A stretch of DNA of 64,000 nt from Peromyscus leucopus (GCF_004664715.2 NC_051074.1:14245178-14309177), one strand, 5' to 3'; shown: positions 35,889 to 47,981, counted from the stretch's first letter. Notes: generated from the letters alone by a model not told the origin. A program made the numbers and translations.

Positions 35889-36547
35889 TTTTACATATGT
35901 TTAGTGTTAAATTGTATGTGCTCTATTAGGTTTAGGGTTAACATTGGAGCTTTCAAGGGAAGAACTTTTTTAAAATGTCCACCCCTCCTCTGCCATAGTG
36001 TCAGAATAGCTGTTAGGTAAATTGATCATTCAGAAAGTTGTAGTATATTCTGTTATATTCCTCTTAAGCACAGTTGCCAAGAATTGCAGGTGTGAAGAAC
36101 AAGGCACTCATATATATATCTACGTTAAATGAGAGGAAATTTAATTTTCAAGTCAAAATTTATTTGAAACTTTGTGGAAACTTATGTGCCGACTTGTCTT
36201 TGCATATTGTTGAGAGTCACACTGAATTTTTTAGTGTGTCAAGGAGTTAACCTCCATGTGCATGAACTGAGTGCTGACTTGGCGAAGAGCTTCATTCTGA
36301 TTTCTTCATGGGTACACCTCCATAGGGCTTCCGATTCTCATTTTCCTGTCCGTGAGCCCTTGAATACCGAACGGCACTGGTCATTTCTCACCTGCTCTGA
36401 GATGTCTACTAGACAGGCAGAGATCTATCTGTTGTACATTGTCTGTCTTCCAGACAAGTATTACTCACGCTCTGTGTGTTCTAACAGGATCGGGCTTGAC
36501 CTAATCTCTGTGTCACCCTTCGCTAATCTTAGTCTGTTTACTTTTAG

Positions 36548-36570
36548 GAGTGTGCAGCCTGGTGCCTAAG
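36548..36570 (+). other. Macir: Last-exon 5' edge and 3' splice acceptor of Macir
   Basis: A pyrimidine-rich tract ends in TTTTAG at 36542-36547, so the exon should begin at 36548 with GAGTGTGCAGCC. Only 23 nt of leader precede the start codon in this exon. There is no upstream ATG in these 23 nt. The acceptor explains how an otherwise intronless reading frame joins the CpG-island first exon far upstream. Confidence 0.8.
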
Positions 36571-37194
36571 ATGGAAGTAGATATAAATGGGGAGTCCAGA
36601 AGTACCCTGACCACCCTGCCGCTACCTGTGGCTGAGGGGAGCTCGCCAGGAAAAGCGGAAGCCGAGAAGCCCCGCTGTTCCAGCACGCCATGTTCGCCCA
36701 TGCGTCGGACTGTGTCAGGTTATCAGATCCTCCACATGGACTCCAACTATTTGGTTGGCTTTGCAACGGGTGAGGAACTCCTGAAGTTAGCCCAGAAGTG
36801 CACAGGAGGGGAGGAAAGCAAGGGGGAAGCCGTACCGCCCTTGCGCTCCAAACAGCTGGATGCGGGACTCGCACGCTCCTCTCGTCTGTACAAAACTAGA
36901 AGTAGGTACTATCAGCCATATGAGATTCCAGCTGTTAATGGCAGGAGGCGAAGGCGGATGCCCAGCTCAGGAGACAAGTGTACCAAATCCTTACCTTATG
37001 AACCTTATAAGGCCCTCCATGGGCCCTTGCCTCTATGTCTTCTTAAAGGTAAGAGGGCTCACTCTAAATCCCTGGACTACCTCAATCTAGATAAAATGAA
37101 CATCAAGGAGCCAGCGGACACAGAAGTGTTACAGTACCAGCTTCAACACCTGACCCTCCGAGGGGACCGAGTGTTTGCTAGGAATAATACATGA
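36571..37194 (+). CDS. Macir: Macrophage immunometabolism regulator (MACIR / C5orf30 homologue), complete coding region in one exon
   Basis: The reading frame gives a 207-residue protein that I recognise as MACIR (C5orf30); the human protein is about the same length. Known family roles: it binds UNC119 proteins, which carry lipid-modified cargo to cilia and membranes, and it regulates macrophage and synovial-fibroblast inflammatory and metabolic state. Seen here: a Ser/Thr/Pro-rich N-terminus with Thr39-Pro and Ser42-Pro sites; a basic-flanked RRTVS motif (residues 45-49); a run of five arginines (125-129) that could be a nuclear-localisation or acidic-partner site; a basic KRAHSKS stretch (161-167); and a charged C-terminus ending RNNT. 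There is no signal peptide, membrane segment or N-terminal Gly for myristoylation. The start has a strong Kozak context (A at -3, G at +4). The frame stays open a few codons further 5', but with no ATG. No frameshift or stop is seen. The family is highly conserved, so identification is secure. Confidence 0.97.
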   Translation: MEVDINGESRSTLTTLPLPVAEGSSPGKAEAEKPRCSSTPCSPMRRTVSGYQILHMDSNYLVGFATGEELLKLAQKCTGGEESKGEAVPPLRSKQLDAGLARSSRLYKTRSRYYQPYEIPAVNGRRRRRMPSSGDKCTKSLPYEPYKALHGPLPLCLLKGKRAHSKSLDYLNLDKMNIKEPADTEVLQYQLQHLTLRGDRVFARNNT

Positions 37195-37890
37195 ATGACT
37201 TGCACAGGGTTTAAACCGCTTTAGGCCAGCCTGTCCTTGGCTAGAGAGAGAGAGAAAAAAAAATCTACTGTCGTACTCTGTACATGACCTTTCACCTTAG
37301 AGATGGTTATATCAGCTAAGTGTTCCTGGAACATACAAAAAAATTGTTTGGATCAAGTTTTGGATACAGGAATGAAATCACAGGTACTTGGGGCGGGGCG
37401 GGGGGCTATCATTCTAGAGCACGCAACTGCAAAGAAAACAGAATGTTGACCGTTAGTTTGCATAGCTTCTTAGCTAGAACAAGGTTTTGGTGCAGTAATT
37501 TCACCTTTATGATTCTGAACACTCAAACTGGGAATGTTACCTGCTTGGTTGTTGCTGACTTGATATGATTCATTAGAAATTTATATTGAAGTACTCAGTG
37601 CTTCTTGGATCTCTGTATTTTACTATACAATGTATGTAATGATTTGTCTTATGGAATTTAGAGCTTGAACACTGCTGAATTGGACCACTTTTTATTTTTA
37701 AATATTGAGTTTAAATATTTTATAACTGGTTTTGCACTGAAAACAATTAACATTTCAGATTAAGAGAATAATCTTTCTTCACTTGCCTCAATAGGAATAT
37801 TGAGCAATGGATTTTTTTATTTCCGCATGGAAAGTTACTGATCTCTATGGCTGTAAAATATTCCTTTATAGCATTATTAAAGTGTGTCTT

Positions 37891-37896
37891 AATAAA
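37891..37896 (+). terminator. Macir: Alternative proximal poly(A) signal
   Basis: AATAAA follows a run with ATTAAA at about 37875 and precedes a G/T-rich segment near 37930-37945. If used, it would give a 3' UTR of about 0.7 kb. That shorter form would keep the miR-148/152-type site but lose the miR-25/92-type site. Confidence 0.35.
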
Positions 37897-38655
37897 ATTA
37901 AATTTGGGATACAAAGTATTTATTTTACAATGGGTAGTGGGTGGGATGCTTTTCCAGAATGTTTCCGACATGAAGTTTTCATCAGTTGGAAACATTTCCT
38001 TAGTGCTTATTTTCTGATTTAAAATCCACATGGAACTTGAAAATGGAAAGGATTCTGTCCACTAGGTTGTTGGCGTAGTCCTGCTTACATCTCAACTTCT
38101 TGTAAGTGAATACCACTTTAGCAAAGGCTCTCATGATTTTGACTATCAAATGCTTAAACTAAGTAAGAAGTGATACCACTCAGCACGTCCTGGGGTCTTT
38201 CCAGGGTCAGTTCTCTGCAGCACGGCACTCATTGGAATCCCAGTTTCAGGATTAGTGTAGGAGCCTAACGTGCTTCTACAGTTTTAATGGGCTAATCCTG
38301 GATTACCTAACAACTTAGGTCTATCACACTGGTTTAATTTGTTGCTAAAGAAATAATTCCTTGCCTTTAGTAACAGAAGCAGCTCAACTACCCTTGACCA
38401 TAAATGTATGTAACTTACCTTTTGTAAACATTTCTAGCTCATTCAGTCTTAAAGGTGCAATTTATTACTGATTTGGCATTTCTGGATATATAGAAAGACA
38501 TATTTCATGTTTTCTTTTCAGCACTGTGAGTTTCTTAGGGGTTAGCAGTCTTGCTTATAACATAAGAACACGTTTTAATTGATGAATGTGCCATTCCTGG
38601 ACCAGTTGTGGTTTTCCTCTGTCCAGATTGAATGGCAAAATTTATTTTAGAGCAG

Positions 38656-38661
38656 AATAAA
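38656..38661 (+). terminator. Macir: Alternative internal poly(A) signal
   Basis: An AATAAA hexamer (AGAATAAATG) within the 3' UTR. The downstream GU-rich element is weak, so use is uncertain. Confidence 0.3.
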
Positions 38662-39013
38662 TGTTAGAAACCCCAGGAGCTCTTAATAGATGCTTATTAT
38701 GCACTCACAGAGACAACCATGTGACAACATGTATAAGAGAGCCATGGAGATGCTGGCTCATGTCATACTGAGTTGATCAGAGGTTTTAGTGGCTGGAAAG
38801 TTTCCGATGTTGTCTATTTAAAGTAAACTGCACCTTTGTAACATATTGTATTGATGAATGATCACTAAGATTAACTATATCTATACAGTCAATAGTTTGA
38901 CAATTAATAGAATCCTGTCAGATGCCAAAGAGTTGGGATTTTTACATTTAATGATTAAACACCGTTATTTATTGATGATTTACCCTCTGGAACTGTATTA
39001 TTTCTAACTATGA

Positions 39014-39019
39014 AATAAA
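39014..39019 (+). terminator. Macir: Likely main poly(A) signal of Macir
   Basis: AATAAA lies in TGAAATAAAAGGG and is followed within about 30 nt by a GU-rich segment (TGTTTTGTGGT). This is a canonical cleavage and polyadenylation arrangement. Interspersed repeats resume about 80 bp downstream. A further AATAAA at 39412-39417, beyond a SINE, is an alternative distal signal. Confidence 0.6.
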
Positions 39020-39097
39020 AGGGTGATGTAAACATACATTGTTTTGTGGTACTTTAAATCAAATACACTATTACTAATCGAGTTAAGGATTCTGCCC

Positions 39098-39245
39098 AAG
39101 GAGCTGCTGAGCTGGCTCAGTTGGTAGAGGCACTTGCTTCCAAACCTGACCACCTAAGTTTGATTCCCAGGACATGCACATGTACATGTACATGGGCACA
39201 CATGTATGCCTGTGAACACACATAAGTAAATGCATGAAAGAATTC
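39098..39245 (+). repeat. B3-like SINE, sense
   Basis: 'gctgagctggctcagttggt', 'agaggcacttgcttccaaac' and 'gtttgattcccaggac', then CA-rich 'atgcacatgtacatgtacat'. It marks the downstream edge of the clean 3' UTR. Confidence 0.7.
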
Positions 39246-40074
39246 CACTCAAGCACTTATTTTAAAGCCCTAGCTTTAGGAAACAAAAAAGTGGTGTGTA
39301 TTTGGTGCTCATTGTCCCTTCCAGCTGAAGGATGTCTTCCTGGATCCAACCTCCTCATTGAGAAAGTATGTGCCTGAGAGATTGTTCCGGGTGCCTGCAT
39401 TTCTTGAGCCAAATAAAAATATATCACTTTTTCATTTTTCTTTTGTTGTTTTTGGCAAAAGCGAATGTGTAAAAAGATTGCTATGATTGTAACAGAGCAG
39501 CTGAAGATAATGTAAAGATGGGTTTCCTAGATATAAAACTGAGGAGTTCCAGGCCAGCCATTTTCAGAAAATTGAATTCCTGTGGTAGGTAGTAGTATGT
39601 TATCAGAGGAGGGAAGAGGTCAGAGGGAGAAGAAGCAGGAGAGTAGTTGGAGATTCCATTAAAACGCCAAGTTTTGGAGACTGGGAGGGTGCACAGGTCA
39701 CGTAGGAATCTTAGCGGCTTCTGTCCAGCTCCATTCACAACTGTGGGTGGCCGCAGGGCTGCTCTTGTTAACAGCCAGGGAGTCCAGGATTCAGAACATG
39801 GAAACCCCATGATCTGAGAACCCCAAATCTTTGGGAGTACTGTGCAGCTGGGGGTCTTCTGTTCCAGGTACATCCAAGCCTGTCCTTTCTTGTCACGTTT
39901 TGATGCTGTCTGTGGGCTGCATCGTCTTTTTCTTACTTAGGACTTCTTTAATGGCCTCAGTATTTTCTACTTTAGGAAACTTCTAGAAGCATCTGAGTTA
40001 ACTTTTAAAGGCAGATTGAGCTTTCATCCAGGAAGGAATATGTCTTAAATCTTGAGAAAAGCAACCTAGTTTCC

Positions 40075-40113
40075 ATCCTAATATACTTTTTTCATCCTAA
40101 TATACTTTTGTCT
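40075..40113. repeat. 20-bp tandem duplication
   Basis: CATCCTAATATACTTTT occurs twice in direct succession. Confidence 0.9.
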
Positions 40114-40515
40114 TGGAAAGGCTTTTATTCAATGACAGCCGTTGAACTTTTTGTAATGAGACTTTTAGAGGGTCCTGGCCTAAGTGGTTTGTTCTCAATC
40201 AGAGCAAGGAGGAGGAGACACTGTCACAGTTTATAAATGGCATAAATGCTTTCAAAGAGGTGGGTGGGGAGGGAGAGAAGGTCGCGTGCTGTTACAATGC
40301 AGAGCGCAACAAGTGTTAAGTGGAATTGCATTTTTAAACAATGTTATTTGATTAGGGAGATGGAAAATGGATGAGGAAGATTGCTTTGGAAAGATAATAA
40401 ACGTGATCACAAAGCTACAAGTGGGGATTGTCAGCACTGAATGGTGCTCTGTCTGTATAATAATTGTTCTCTAGGTAAGAATTCTGAAATGGACTTCTTT
40501 GATATTTTACATCAG

Positions 40516-40524
40516 AAAAAAAAA

Positions 40525-40555
<31 letters not shown>
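40516..40555. repeat. A10-GC-T28 palindromic homopolymer
   Basis: Ten A, GC, then 28 T: a perfect 22-bp palindrome around AAGCTT extended by T. Confidence 0.95.
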
Positions 40556-40641
40556 CTCCTAGCTGAGAACACTAGAAACAATCAAAAGAAGAATGGACTT
40601 GATTTTTTTTTTCATGTGCTAAATTGACAGAGTACTGCTCT

Positions 40642-40642
<1 letters not shown>

Positions 40643-40692
<50 letters not shown>
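40643..40692. repeat. (GT)25 microsatellite
   Basis: 50 nt of GT repeat. Confidence 0.98.
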
Positions 40693-40694
<2 letters not shown>

Positions 40695-42696
40695 TTTGCC
40701 ATTGTAAAGTTACTTTGTTCAAGGTTTCCTTAAATGGTTTTAGAGAGAAGTCTGAAATCAAATTTGACCGTTACCTCTGATTTGGAGGCTGTGTTTGATG
40801 TCTGGATCTACGGGAGAGTGTAGGATGAGGCAAGGCAGAGGACTCAGCATCTGGGGTGGAGAGGGTACCTGCACAGTCCTTAATGCTCCTGGGTGGCCTA
40901 CTCTGGAGAGAAGAGCTTTGAACTCCTTGCTTTGATGGAAATGTTAGCAGCACTTTCAAAGTGCTGTCTGATGCGCTTGAGAGGATTCTCACTCTGTGCT
41001 GGTGCAGAGGTGGGAACATGGCTCCATGCTGACCTCTAGCCTCATTCACCAGGAGGAATATGCTTTGCCACACTCTGAGTGAAAATATTGCTCATGGAAA
41101 TACATATTCAGAAGTCTTTGAGTCCTCTAACTCTTGCCCAGGGCTTCAAGAAGGGAAAGTAACTTAGGCATCATGAGACTTGTGAACTGAATGAAATTCA
41201 GATTTTGATTAGGTTGGAGAGGAAGTAGCAAATATTGAGCACGTTTACCACCAGGTTCCTCACTAGTGAATGTGGCAGATGTAACTCATGCATCTGAGCA
41301 TTGTTTCTGAGAATCCAGATGTGATCTCATTATCTTTTTTTTTTTTTTTTTCAACCAGCCATTGGGCGGCTGTGAGAAATTGATCAGCATGAGGCAGGAG
41401 ATAAAACCTGTTTTCTCCTACCTCTGTATACCTCCTATGATGAGGAACAGTATAAATGAAGAATAGTATCAGCAGTTTGAGTAAAGAGTCCATTCCTAGT
41501 CTCAAATTTTAAATTAAGAGCAAGGAAGAATGTATTCAACACCATCATCTACAGGTTACCATTGTGAACTCTGGGGCCAGAAGAGTTTTAAAGACCTGCC
41601 TGTTCCTGGGACAGGTGGGTAAGGTCTAGGAAGATGAATACAAACTTAGTGTTTTATAGAGTAGGAAGCAGTTTAAAACAGGAAAACTCAACCCTTCCGA
41701 GGTCTGAGAAACAGGCCTTACTTAGTTGTCTTGAGTGGTGGAGTGAGCTTGTTGAGTGTGCTCTGTTACATTGCTGATCTGTGTAAAAGTTGAGAGGCAA
41801 AGGTACTTTTTCTTTTTCTCTCAAAAATGCCTTCCTAAAAAAGTCTAGGGAAACAAAAAAATAGGAGAAAGGCAAAACATCTTCGTAATTGACATTTATA
41901 TGTCAGGGTATGCCAAAACTCCATGTCTCCTCCGCCTGTGTCCGCAGCTGTCTGCTGAGGCGAACTGACCTACTTTCTGGAAGGGTTCAGGTGGAAGGGA
42001 GTTAAAATTGAAGTTTTCAAGCCGGGCATTGGAGAGGTAAGAGCTGTGAGGGAATAATTTGAAAAGTGGTATTTTACTGGTCCCCCTCCCCCACTTTCTA
42101 CTATGACCTTTAACCCAGTGCAAAGTGGAAAAGAGATATAGCACAGAGTGATAGTTTACTCAGTCATCTAAGGTCAGAACCACATTGAAAAAAATTCATT
42201 CTTAACATAGTTTGTCTAAGACATGAAATTGTAAAGAAAGCATTTTGCTGTAAAAAAAATTCCTAATATCTTGAAATGATGAATCTAGAACACTGAGCTA
42301 GTTGGTATGTTTCTGTATTTCTGTTTCTAATCAAATTGGTTAATATTTCCCATGTATCCTAGTGTCATGTTTATCTAATATGGTTTTATTGCAGTTATAG
42401 GAAAAATTTCGTAAAGGGTTGGGTTGTACAGGATTGAAATACTGTTTACTGACTGGTCATGAAAGGCTCTCTGTAGGTCAAAAGTATGTTCATTCATTCC
42501 ACATGACAAATCGAAGTTTTGTTTTTGGGAGGAAAGTAGATACTTTATTACATTTGGGGTTGTACCGTCTCCATATCTGTGTTAGAACAGTATGGGCATG
42601 GGGGCGGGTTCTTAAAGTGAAATGATATGAGCTTGTGGTTTTATTGTTTTGTTCTGTTTTAAGTTATAGAAACTCTTTGACCTTTTAAGTTTAAAT

Positions 42697-42808
42697 AACT
42701 GTTTTTAAGAATTTCATACATGATCCCTGCATTCACATCATTTGGACCACTTCAGCTCCTTCCATGCCTCCATTCTCTTGATTTTTATTTGATTGATTGA
42801 TTGATTTT
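42697..42808 (-). repeat. L1 3' fragment, antisense, with GATT repeats
   Basis: 'aatttcatacatgatccctg' and 'ccttccatgcctccattc' resemble the complement of rodent L1 3' sequence. A short TGAT run and T12 follow. Confidence 0.45.
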
Positions 42809-43736
42809 TTTTTTTTTTGAGAGACTTTCTGACTAGGTCCTATAAAGCCTGCCTTCGCTTCCTGGGGTCAGATGACTGTAGGAAACTGTAGGAAATCCTG
42901 CAAATGGTCATGCATGGCTCTTCCTCTGCAAAGCAAGAGTTTGGAAGAGCCGTTTTGGTGGAGAAATGATGAAGGAGAGGTATTCCGTGTGTGTACGATA
43001 GTAATGTGTGGCGTTAGGGGCTATGCGACAGACAGACACAGAGCTATAGCACATGCATACTTAAACTTAAAACCACCAAAAGGAAACTATACTTGAGCCT
43101 TGAGAATAAAAAGGAGCTTTCCAGGCAGGGAGGGGAGATGAGGACTCCTCAGGAGAGAATGGTATCATCAACCTGGAAGGGGCTTATCTATTCCACGTTG
43201 CCCACTGTGCTTAAACCGGACTGGACAGTAGTGTGCTATGCATGGCCCTAAAACCCCAGGAAAGGAAATTTTCCTGGCACTACCATCCCAGTCTGATCCA
43301 CATTTTCTGGTGTAAAACTTAGCATCGAAATTTCAAAACCTGATGTTTAAACTACCAAATCTGAAGTTTTCGGGCATCCTCCCAAAAACAACTTTTTCAC
43401 TTTAAGCTAACCGGGTAAGTGGCCTCTCCTTTAATATTCATGGTGGTCTGGAGTTGGCAACTGCCTCTGAGGTGGATTTGCGCCCTGGGTCTCAAGGTAC
43501 CCAGAGGAAAGTCATAGGTACTCTACTGCAGCACTAGCCTGTGGAAGACTGGGAAGAACTTAGCTTATTTGTGAATAAGAATAGAACTGAATAGAATGCA
43601 CCACTGTGCTGTCTCCAGAGCCCGCATTCTAGTGGTGCTCTGGTGTTCGTTTTGTTTTTCTTAGGTTAGAGACTGAACCTAGTCTCCACCCATGTCAGAG
43701 GAAGCAGCATCTCTGCCATATAAGTTGCTTCTGGTT

Positions 43737-43950
43737 CTTCAGCAGTCTCCTTTAGAGGCTATCAAAGCACTGGCCACTTTGATATTCCAAGGACCCAGAT
43801 TCACTTCCCACCACCCAGATGGCCGCCCAAAGCCAGCTGTCATTCCAGTTTTATGGGATCCAGTGTCCAATTCTGACCTCTTTGGGTGCCAGGCATTCAC
43901 ATAGTACACTTACATACAAGTAGGAAAAACACCCGTGTACATAAAATAAG
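43737..43950 (+). repeat. B2 SINE, sense, diverged
   Basis: 'gcactggccactttgatatt', 'ccacccagatggccgcccaa', 'ttctgacctctttgggtgcc' and a 3' 'gtgtacataaaataaga' tail match B2. Confidence 0.75.
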
Positions 43951-44409
43951 AAATTTGAAATAGAAAAATTAAAGTTTTTTTTGTTTGTTTTTGCAAGTAT
44001 GGGCTGGAAAGTTTCTGGTGACTCACATTGGAAGTCCCACCAGTAAGCCTAGTTTGACCCCTGTGAGGATGCCCAGAATTCTCTCCTGTGACCTCTTTCT
44101 AGGATTAGGATTGAAAAGGATTATTTGCTAAGGGAGGAGGAAGGAGCAGGTGAAATGCCTGAAGGATGTTTTGTTTATTGTACTCAAAGGTAATTTTAAA
44201 ATCCAGCAGCTTATTTCTCGGCTGCTCATTGCTTTTTAAGGACTCCGCTGCAAAGAAAACTATCAGGAAGGAGCTATGATGCTTGCATACCGTGTTCAGT
44301 GGCTGAAAGCACACCGATTTTATGTTTTTGAGGAGGAAACCATCCCCACTCTGACTGTATCACACTTTTGTGTAAGAAGGCAAATAAGTATGACCTTCAA
44401 CTTTTTTTT

Positions 44410-44510
44410 TTGCAAAATGAGGGAAAAATAACTTCTAATGGACGGTACTTGTGAGAATTACACAATATATGGAATATGAAATGCTGGCCACGTAACAGTT
44501 GCCAGTCAAG
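44410..44510 (+). repeat. MIR-like fragment
   Basis: 'tgcaaaatgagggaaaaata', 'acttgtgagaattaca' and 'atgaaatgctggccacgtaa' match MIR 3' order loosely. Confidence 0.45.
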
Positions 44511-45805
44511 CTGCGGCCATTGGGAAGAAGGGAGGCAGCAGAAAAACTGAAGGGACTTGGTTCTTAGTTTCTCTGCAGTTGTTTTAACATAAAGTAAAAT
44601 CACTGCATTGAGAACTTGCGTATGCAGACACGATGTGAACAGGTGTTGTCTCTTACACCCAGTTAATGAACTAAAGTTGTGGTTTCTGTAGCGCGCTGCT
44701 GGTAACCCACTCCACTGTGTATAGAGATAGTTCTCTGGGTGTTGGGGGAAAGTATTAGAGCCGATTATAAGAAGGTTTTAGTTTATAACTTTAAGGTATT
44801 TATTTACTTTATACATTGTATGTTGTAGCTTGCTATTATAGTAGTCGGTATAAAAATATAAATAAATACAAGCAAAATTGAAGGTATTCCATTAAAAAAA
44901 TCTTTTAAAAAATTTACCTGACCATTGGAGTTCGGAAAGCACTGATGTCAATGACCCTTTATGGCGTATCTGGGGTGTTAGATCTTAAAAATCCCTCTTT
45001 CTGAGTCTGGGTTCAGCCTTCTTAGAATTGGGTCTTTTATAAGTGAACCTAGAATGGAAATTGTACAACATCAAGAAATAACCATTTTTAGATGTTTATG
45101 GATAAATAAAAAATTCTTTTTACACAAGTGTTTGCCGGTCATTTCCCATCCGGTTCTGTAGCCCCTATAGAGGTGGCTGCTCGTTCCTATCATCAGTGCC
45201 CTTGCAGGGTTGCAGGTAAGGAGATGGAAGGCAGGGCCAGAGCCTGTGTTTCACTGAATCCCTGCGATCCCTGTCTGTGGACCTCCTCTCTGAACCCTGT
45301 GTCTTCTTCCTGGGGACCTCGGGACTGTAAAGAAACACTTGAAATTCCCGTTAGCGGGCTTCGTTACTTGTTCCTCGAATGAGTTGTGTTTTTGGCAGAG
45401 TTTTAGTGACGCCTTGTAAAAATGTGGCAGGTCTTCACTCGGCAGATCTTTCTACTCTGCGTTTCTCAGTTCTTTTAGGCAGCGATCCCCAATCATTTGA
45501 GCACTGTTTTTAGAGCATCAGCACAATTTCTAATTTTTGTCTTGTGACTCCAGTACAGAATTTCTTTCTCCCCAGCCAAGGACTCTTCCAGAGACGCATA
45601 AATGATCCTAGTAAATGCTATACTGTGCTGTACTTACGTTGGACAGGGGCAGCAGCAAAACCAGAGACCTTTGGGTAACACTGCTGCAGAAACATTTGAC
45701 ACTTAAAAATGTCATCAGCGTGAAGGACTGAAAGAAAAATGCCTAGCATTGGCTTCCTCCCTGCCTTCTCTCTCACCTGGTTCCTGCCCTGCTTTTTCCC
45801 GGTGC

Positions 45806-46010
45806 TGTTAGAGCAGTGGTTCTCAACCTGTGGGTCATGACCCCTTTGGCAAACCTCTATCTCCAAAGATGTATACATTTCAATTCATAACGGTAGCAAA
45901 ATTATGTTTATGAAGTAACAAAATAATTTTATGGCTGGGGGTCACCACAACAGGAGGGACTGTGTTAAAGGGTTGCATCATTAGGGAGGTTGAAAACCGC
46001 TGTATTATAG
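45806..46010. mobile_element. URR1-like non-autonomous hAT DNA transposon with terminal inverted repeats
   Basis: The element spans 45814-46002 (189 bp). The left end CAGTGGTTCTCAACCT and the inverted right end CAGCGGTTTTCAACCT agree at 14 of 16 bases. The interior has 'gtgggtcatgacccctttgg' and 'tggctgggggtcaccacaac', familiar from rodent URR1. Flanking 8-mers TGTTAGAG (45806-45813) and TATTATAG (46003-46010) match at 6 of 8, a worn hAT target duplication. It codes for nothing. Confidence 0.9.
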
Positions 46011-47241
46011 GATATGAAAGGCACAGTTCATCTAAATGTGCTTTAGGCCCAGGCTGCTTCCTTAAGCACAGTGCACTGGGTTACACATGGTCCAGGGAGC
46101 TTCCTTCTGGGAACCCAAGTTTTTTTTCTCTCTAGAATGAGCCTGCTCAAATGGTACAAGGTAACTTTGAACATTAATTGTGGCAGTTAGCTTTGGTAGT
46201 TCACTATAGCTAACTTGTTTTGACAGGTACATGTTGCTTGGGGAAAGGGATGCATCCTCATCATTTCCTTTTCTCCTTATGGAGACAAATAAATACTCTT
46301 TAAGTCTGTGTGCTGTAAATTCCGTGTTCATAACCTGCATTACCCACATCTCTCAGAATAGTGTTCTGGTCATCTCAATAATTAATCTATGATTGTTTTA
46401 TGGGGTTTAGTTTGTTTCTGCTTTTAGGGTTGTTTTTACTTTGCTTTGTATACATTTAGAATTCAGAAGGTAAGTTTTCTATCATGTCTATTGTAGTTTT
46501 CCAGATCTTCTGGTGATGTCCTTGTCATCTAAACACCGTAGAGGCTGGCTTTGACAAGAGAATTCACTCCGTTATATAGAAATATATTAACTATTCCTCC
46601 CCCACACACACAGAGCCATTACTAGACTGTAGCTTAGATTTCATGGCTTCTGAAGCCAACTTAAATTTATCCTTTTTTACATACCAATTTAGAATTCCCA
46701 TTCTTTGTGAAAGCCCCAAAATGATATTAGTTCTTCCCCTCGAGCTTCCACGATGCATGTCAAAGATAGACAAATGGTAAGAATCCATATTTCTTGGTGG
46801 CAAGTGGAAAAGGCACATTGCCTGTCTGGTTTAATGCTGCATTCTCTATTCCCTGTGCCCACCTGCTTCAATCAACACAATGATGAAAAGTTGCAGGGGA
46901 GGAGGCCGTTGTGTGTGTCGATTGGACCTTTTTTGAATGATAAGAATTTCCACAAGACATTGGCACTTAAAAGCTTTTCAGTGTACCAGTCTGTTCATGA
47001 GAATGCATCTATGCCGTCAACATTTATGACAACCTTTGATGCTGTTGGTCCCTCCTTCCAAAACTTGGACTAACACTCTTCATTCTGTGCTGTGCAACAG
47101 GCCCCGGCCTAGTCACAGAATTTGTATTTAGCTTACCTGGGAAGAGCTGGGCTCCTCTGAAGGCCTGTAGATGTCTAAACTCTCTTCCTTAGCCTTAGCC
47201 CGTCTGGGTTTTGTTTAGACATCCTTCTTTTCCATAGGGTA

Positions 47242-47244
<3 letters not shown>

Positions 47245-47274
<30 letters not shown>
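47245..47274. repeat. Poly-T run of 30
   Basis: 30 T. The downstream sequence to 47486 is not a repeat I recognise, so a minus-strand retrocopy is possible but unproven. Confidence 0.9.
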
Positions 47275-47275
<1 letters not shown>

Positions 47276-47717
47276 TTCTGTGAGTGTAATCTAGATTTAA
47301 AAGGCTCAGTTTAGACTGGGTCTCATGTTTTAGGACACTGACTCTTGAAGTGATATTTGTTTCCAGAGATCCCATTTGCTTTTTGGAAGATAAACTTCTT
47401 GTTGGAAACAAAACAAAATAGGGAAAGCAACCTCTCCTCTCCCAAAAGAACAACAACCAACCGAACTGCCTAGATTTATTTAGCAATACCCTGAAAACTT
47501 ACAGTGTGCCAAATTAGGTAATGGATGGGAGTTAGTGATCAAAAACCTATGGATTCCCCCCAAATTAAATATTGTATACTCTTCATTTTGTGCCAGTCAC
47601 CAATGGTATTATGCTATTGGATCATCATGGCAACTTTATCATCAATTTGACAACTTGTTAATAGTAGTATGCTATCTCAATGAAAGAAACATTGAAATTA
47701 TTATTCCACAACAACAT

Positions 47718-47905
47718 AGTATGAGGGTGAGGATAAAGTTCAGCTGGTAGTGTTTCCTTAGCGTGCATGAAGCCCTGGATTTGATCTCCAGCAACCTGTC
47801 AACTCAGTGTAGTGGTCCATGATTGTAGTCTCAGCATCCAGGAGCAAGGGTGTGAAGGTTCAGGCTGGCTACATAAACTGAAACCAACCCGGTATGTATG
47901 AGACC
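47718..47905 (+). repeat. ID/B1 composite SINE (B4 class), sense
   Basis: 'gaggataaagttcagctggt', 'ggatttgatctccagcaacc' and 'tcaggctggctacataaact' follow the head-plus-B1 order. Confidence 0.65.
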
Positions 47906-47908
47906 CAG

Positions 47909-47909
<1 letters not shown>

Positions 47910-47981
<72 letters not shown>

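Larger units (their letters stand above)
25861..36547 (+). other. Macir: Proposed intron 2 of Macir
   Basis: About 10.7 kb between the GTAAGT donor and the acceptor before the coding exon. It holds several SINEs in both directions, an old minus-strand L1 fragment (27265-27860), CA/GA and GT microsatellites and a 28-bp minisatellite. The stretches 25861-26655, 29049-30145, 30673-31555, 32870-34565, 34610-35668 and 35890-36547 have no gene or repeat that I can identify. If exon 2 is not used, the intron runs from 18377. Confidence 0.5.
37195..39040 (+). other. Macir: Macir 3' untranslated region
   Basis: The sequence after the TGA is AT-rich and free of recognisable SINE or L1 copies for about 1.8 kb, as expected of a retained 3' UTR. 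A SINE begins only at about 39098. It contains a short GA-run (37241-37255), an 8-mer complementary to the miR-148/152 seed (TGCACTGA, 37733-37740) and a 7-mer complementary to the miR-25/92 seed (GTGCAAT, 38455-38461). Three AATAAA hexamers allow alternative ends. The distal boundary is inferred from the poly(A) signal at 39014. Confidence 0.65.

Noticed and set aside
36174..36569. 131-codon frame directly before the MACIR coding exon
   Set aside because: It crosses the polypyrimidine tract and acceptor in a different frame from MACIR and has no family match, so it is intronic chance.
36550..36570. In-frame seven-codon N-terminal extension of MACIR
   Set aside because: It would start at GTG, only 3 nt after the splice acceptor. 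The ATG at 36571 has a strong Kozak context and matches the known family N-terminus.
47175..47486. Possible minus-strand processed pseudogene after the T30 run
   Set aside because: The translated sequence resembles no protein and no target duplication was found.
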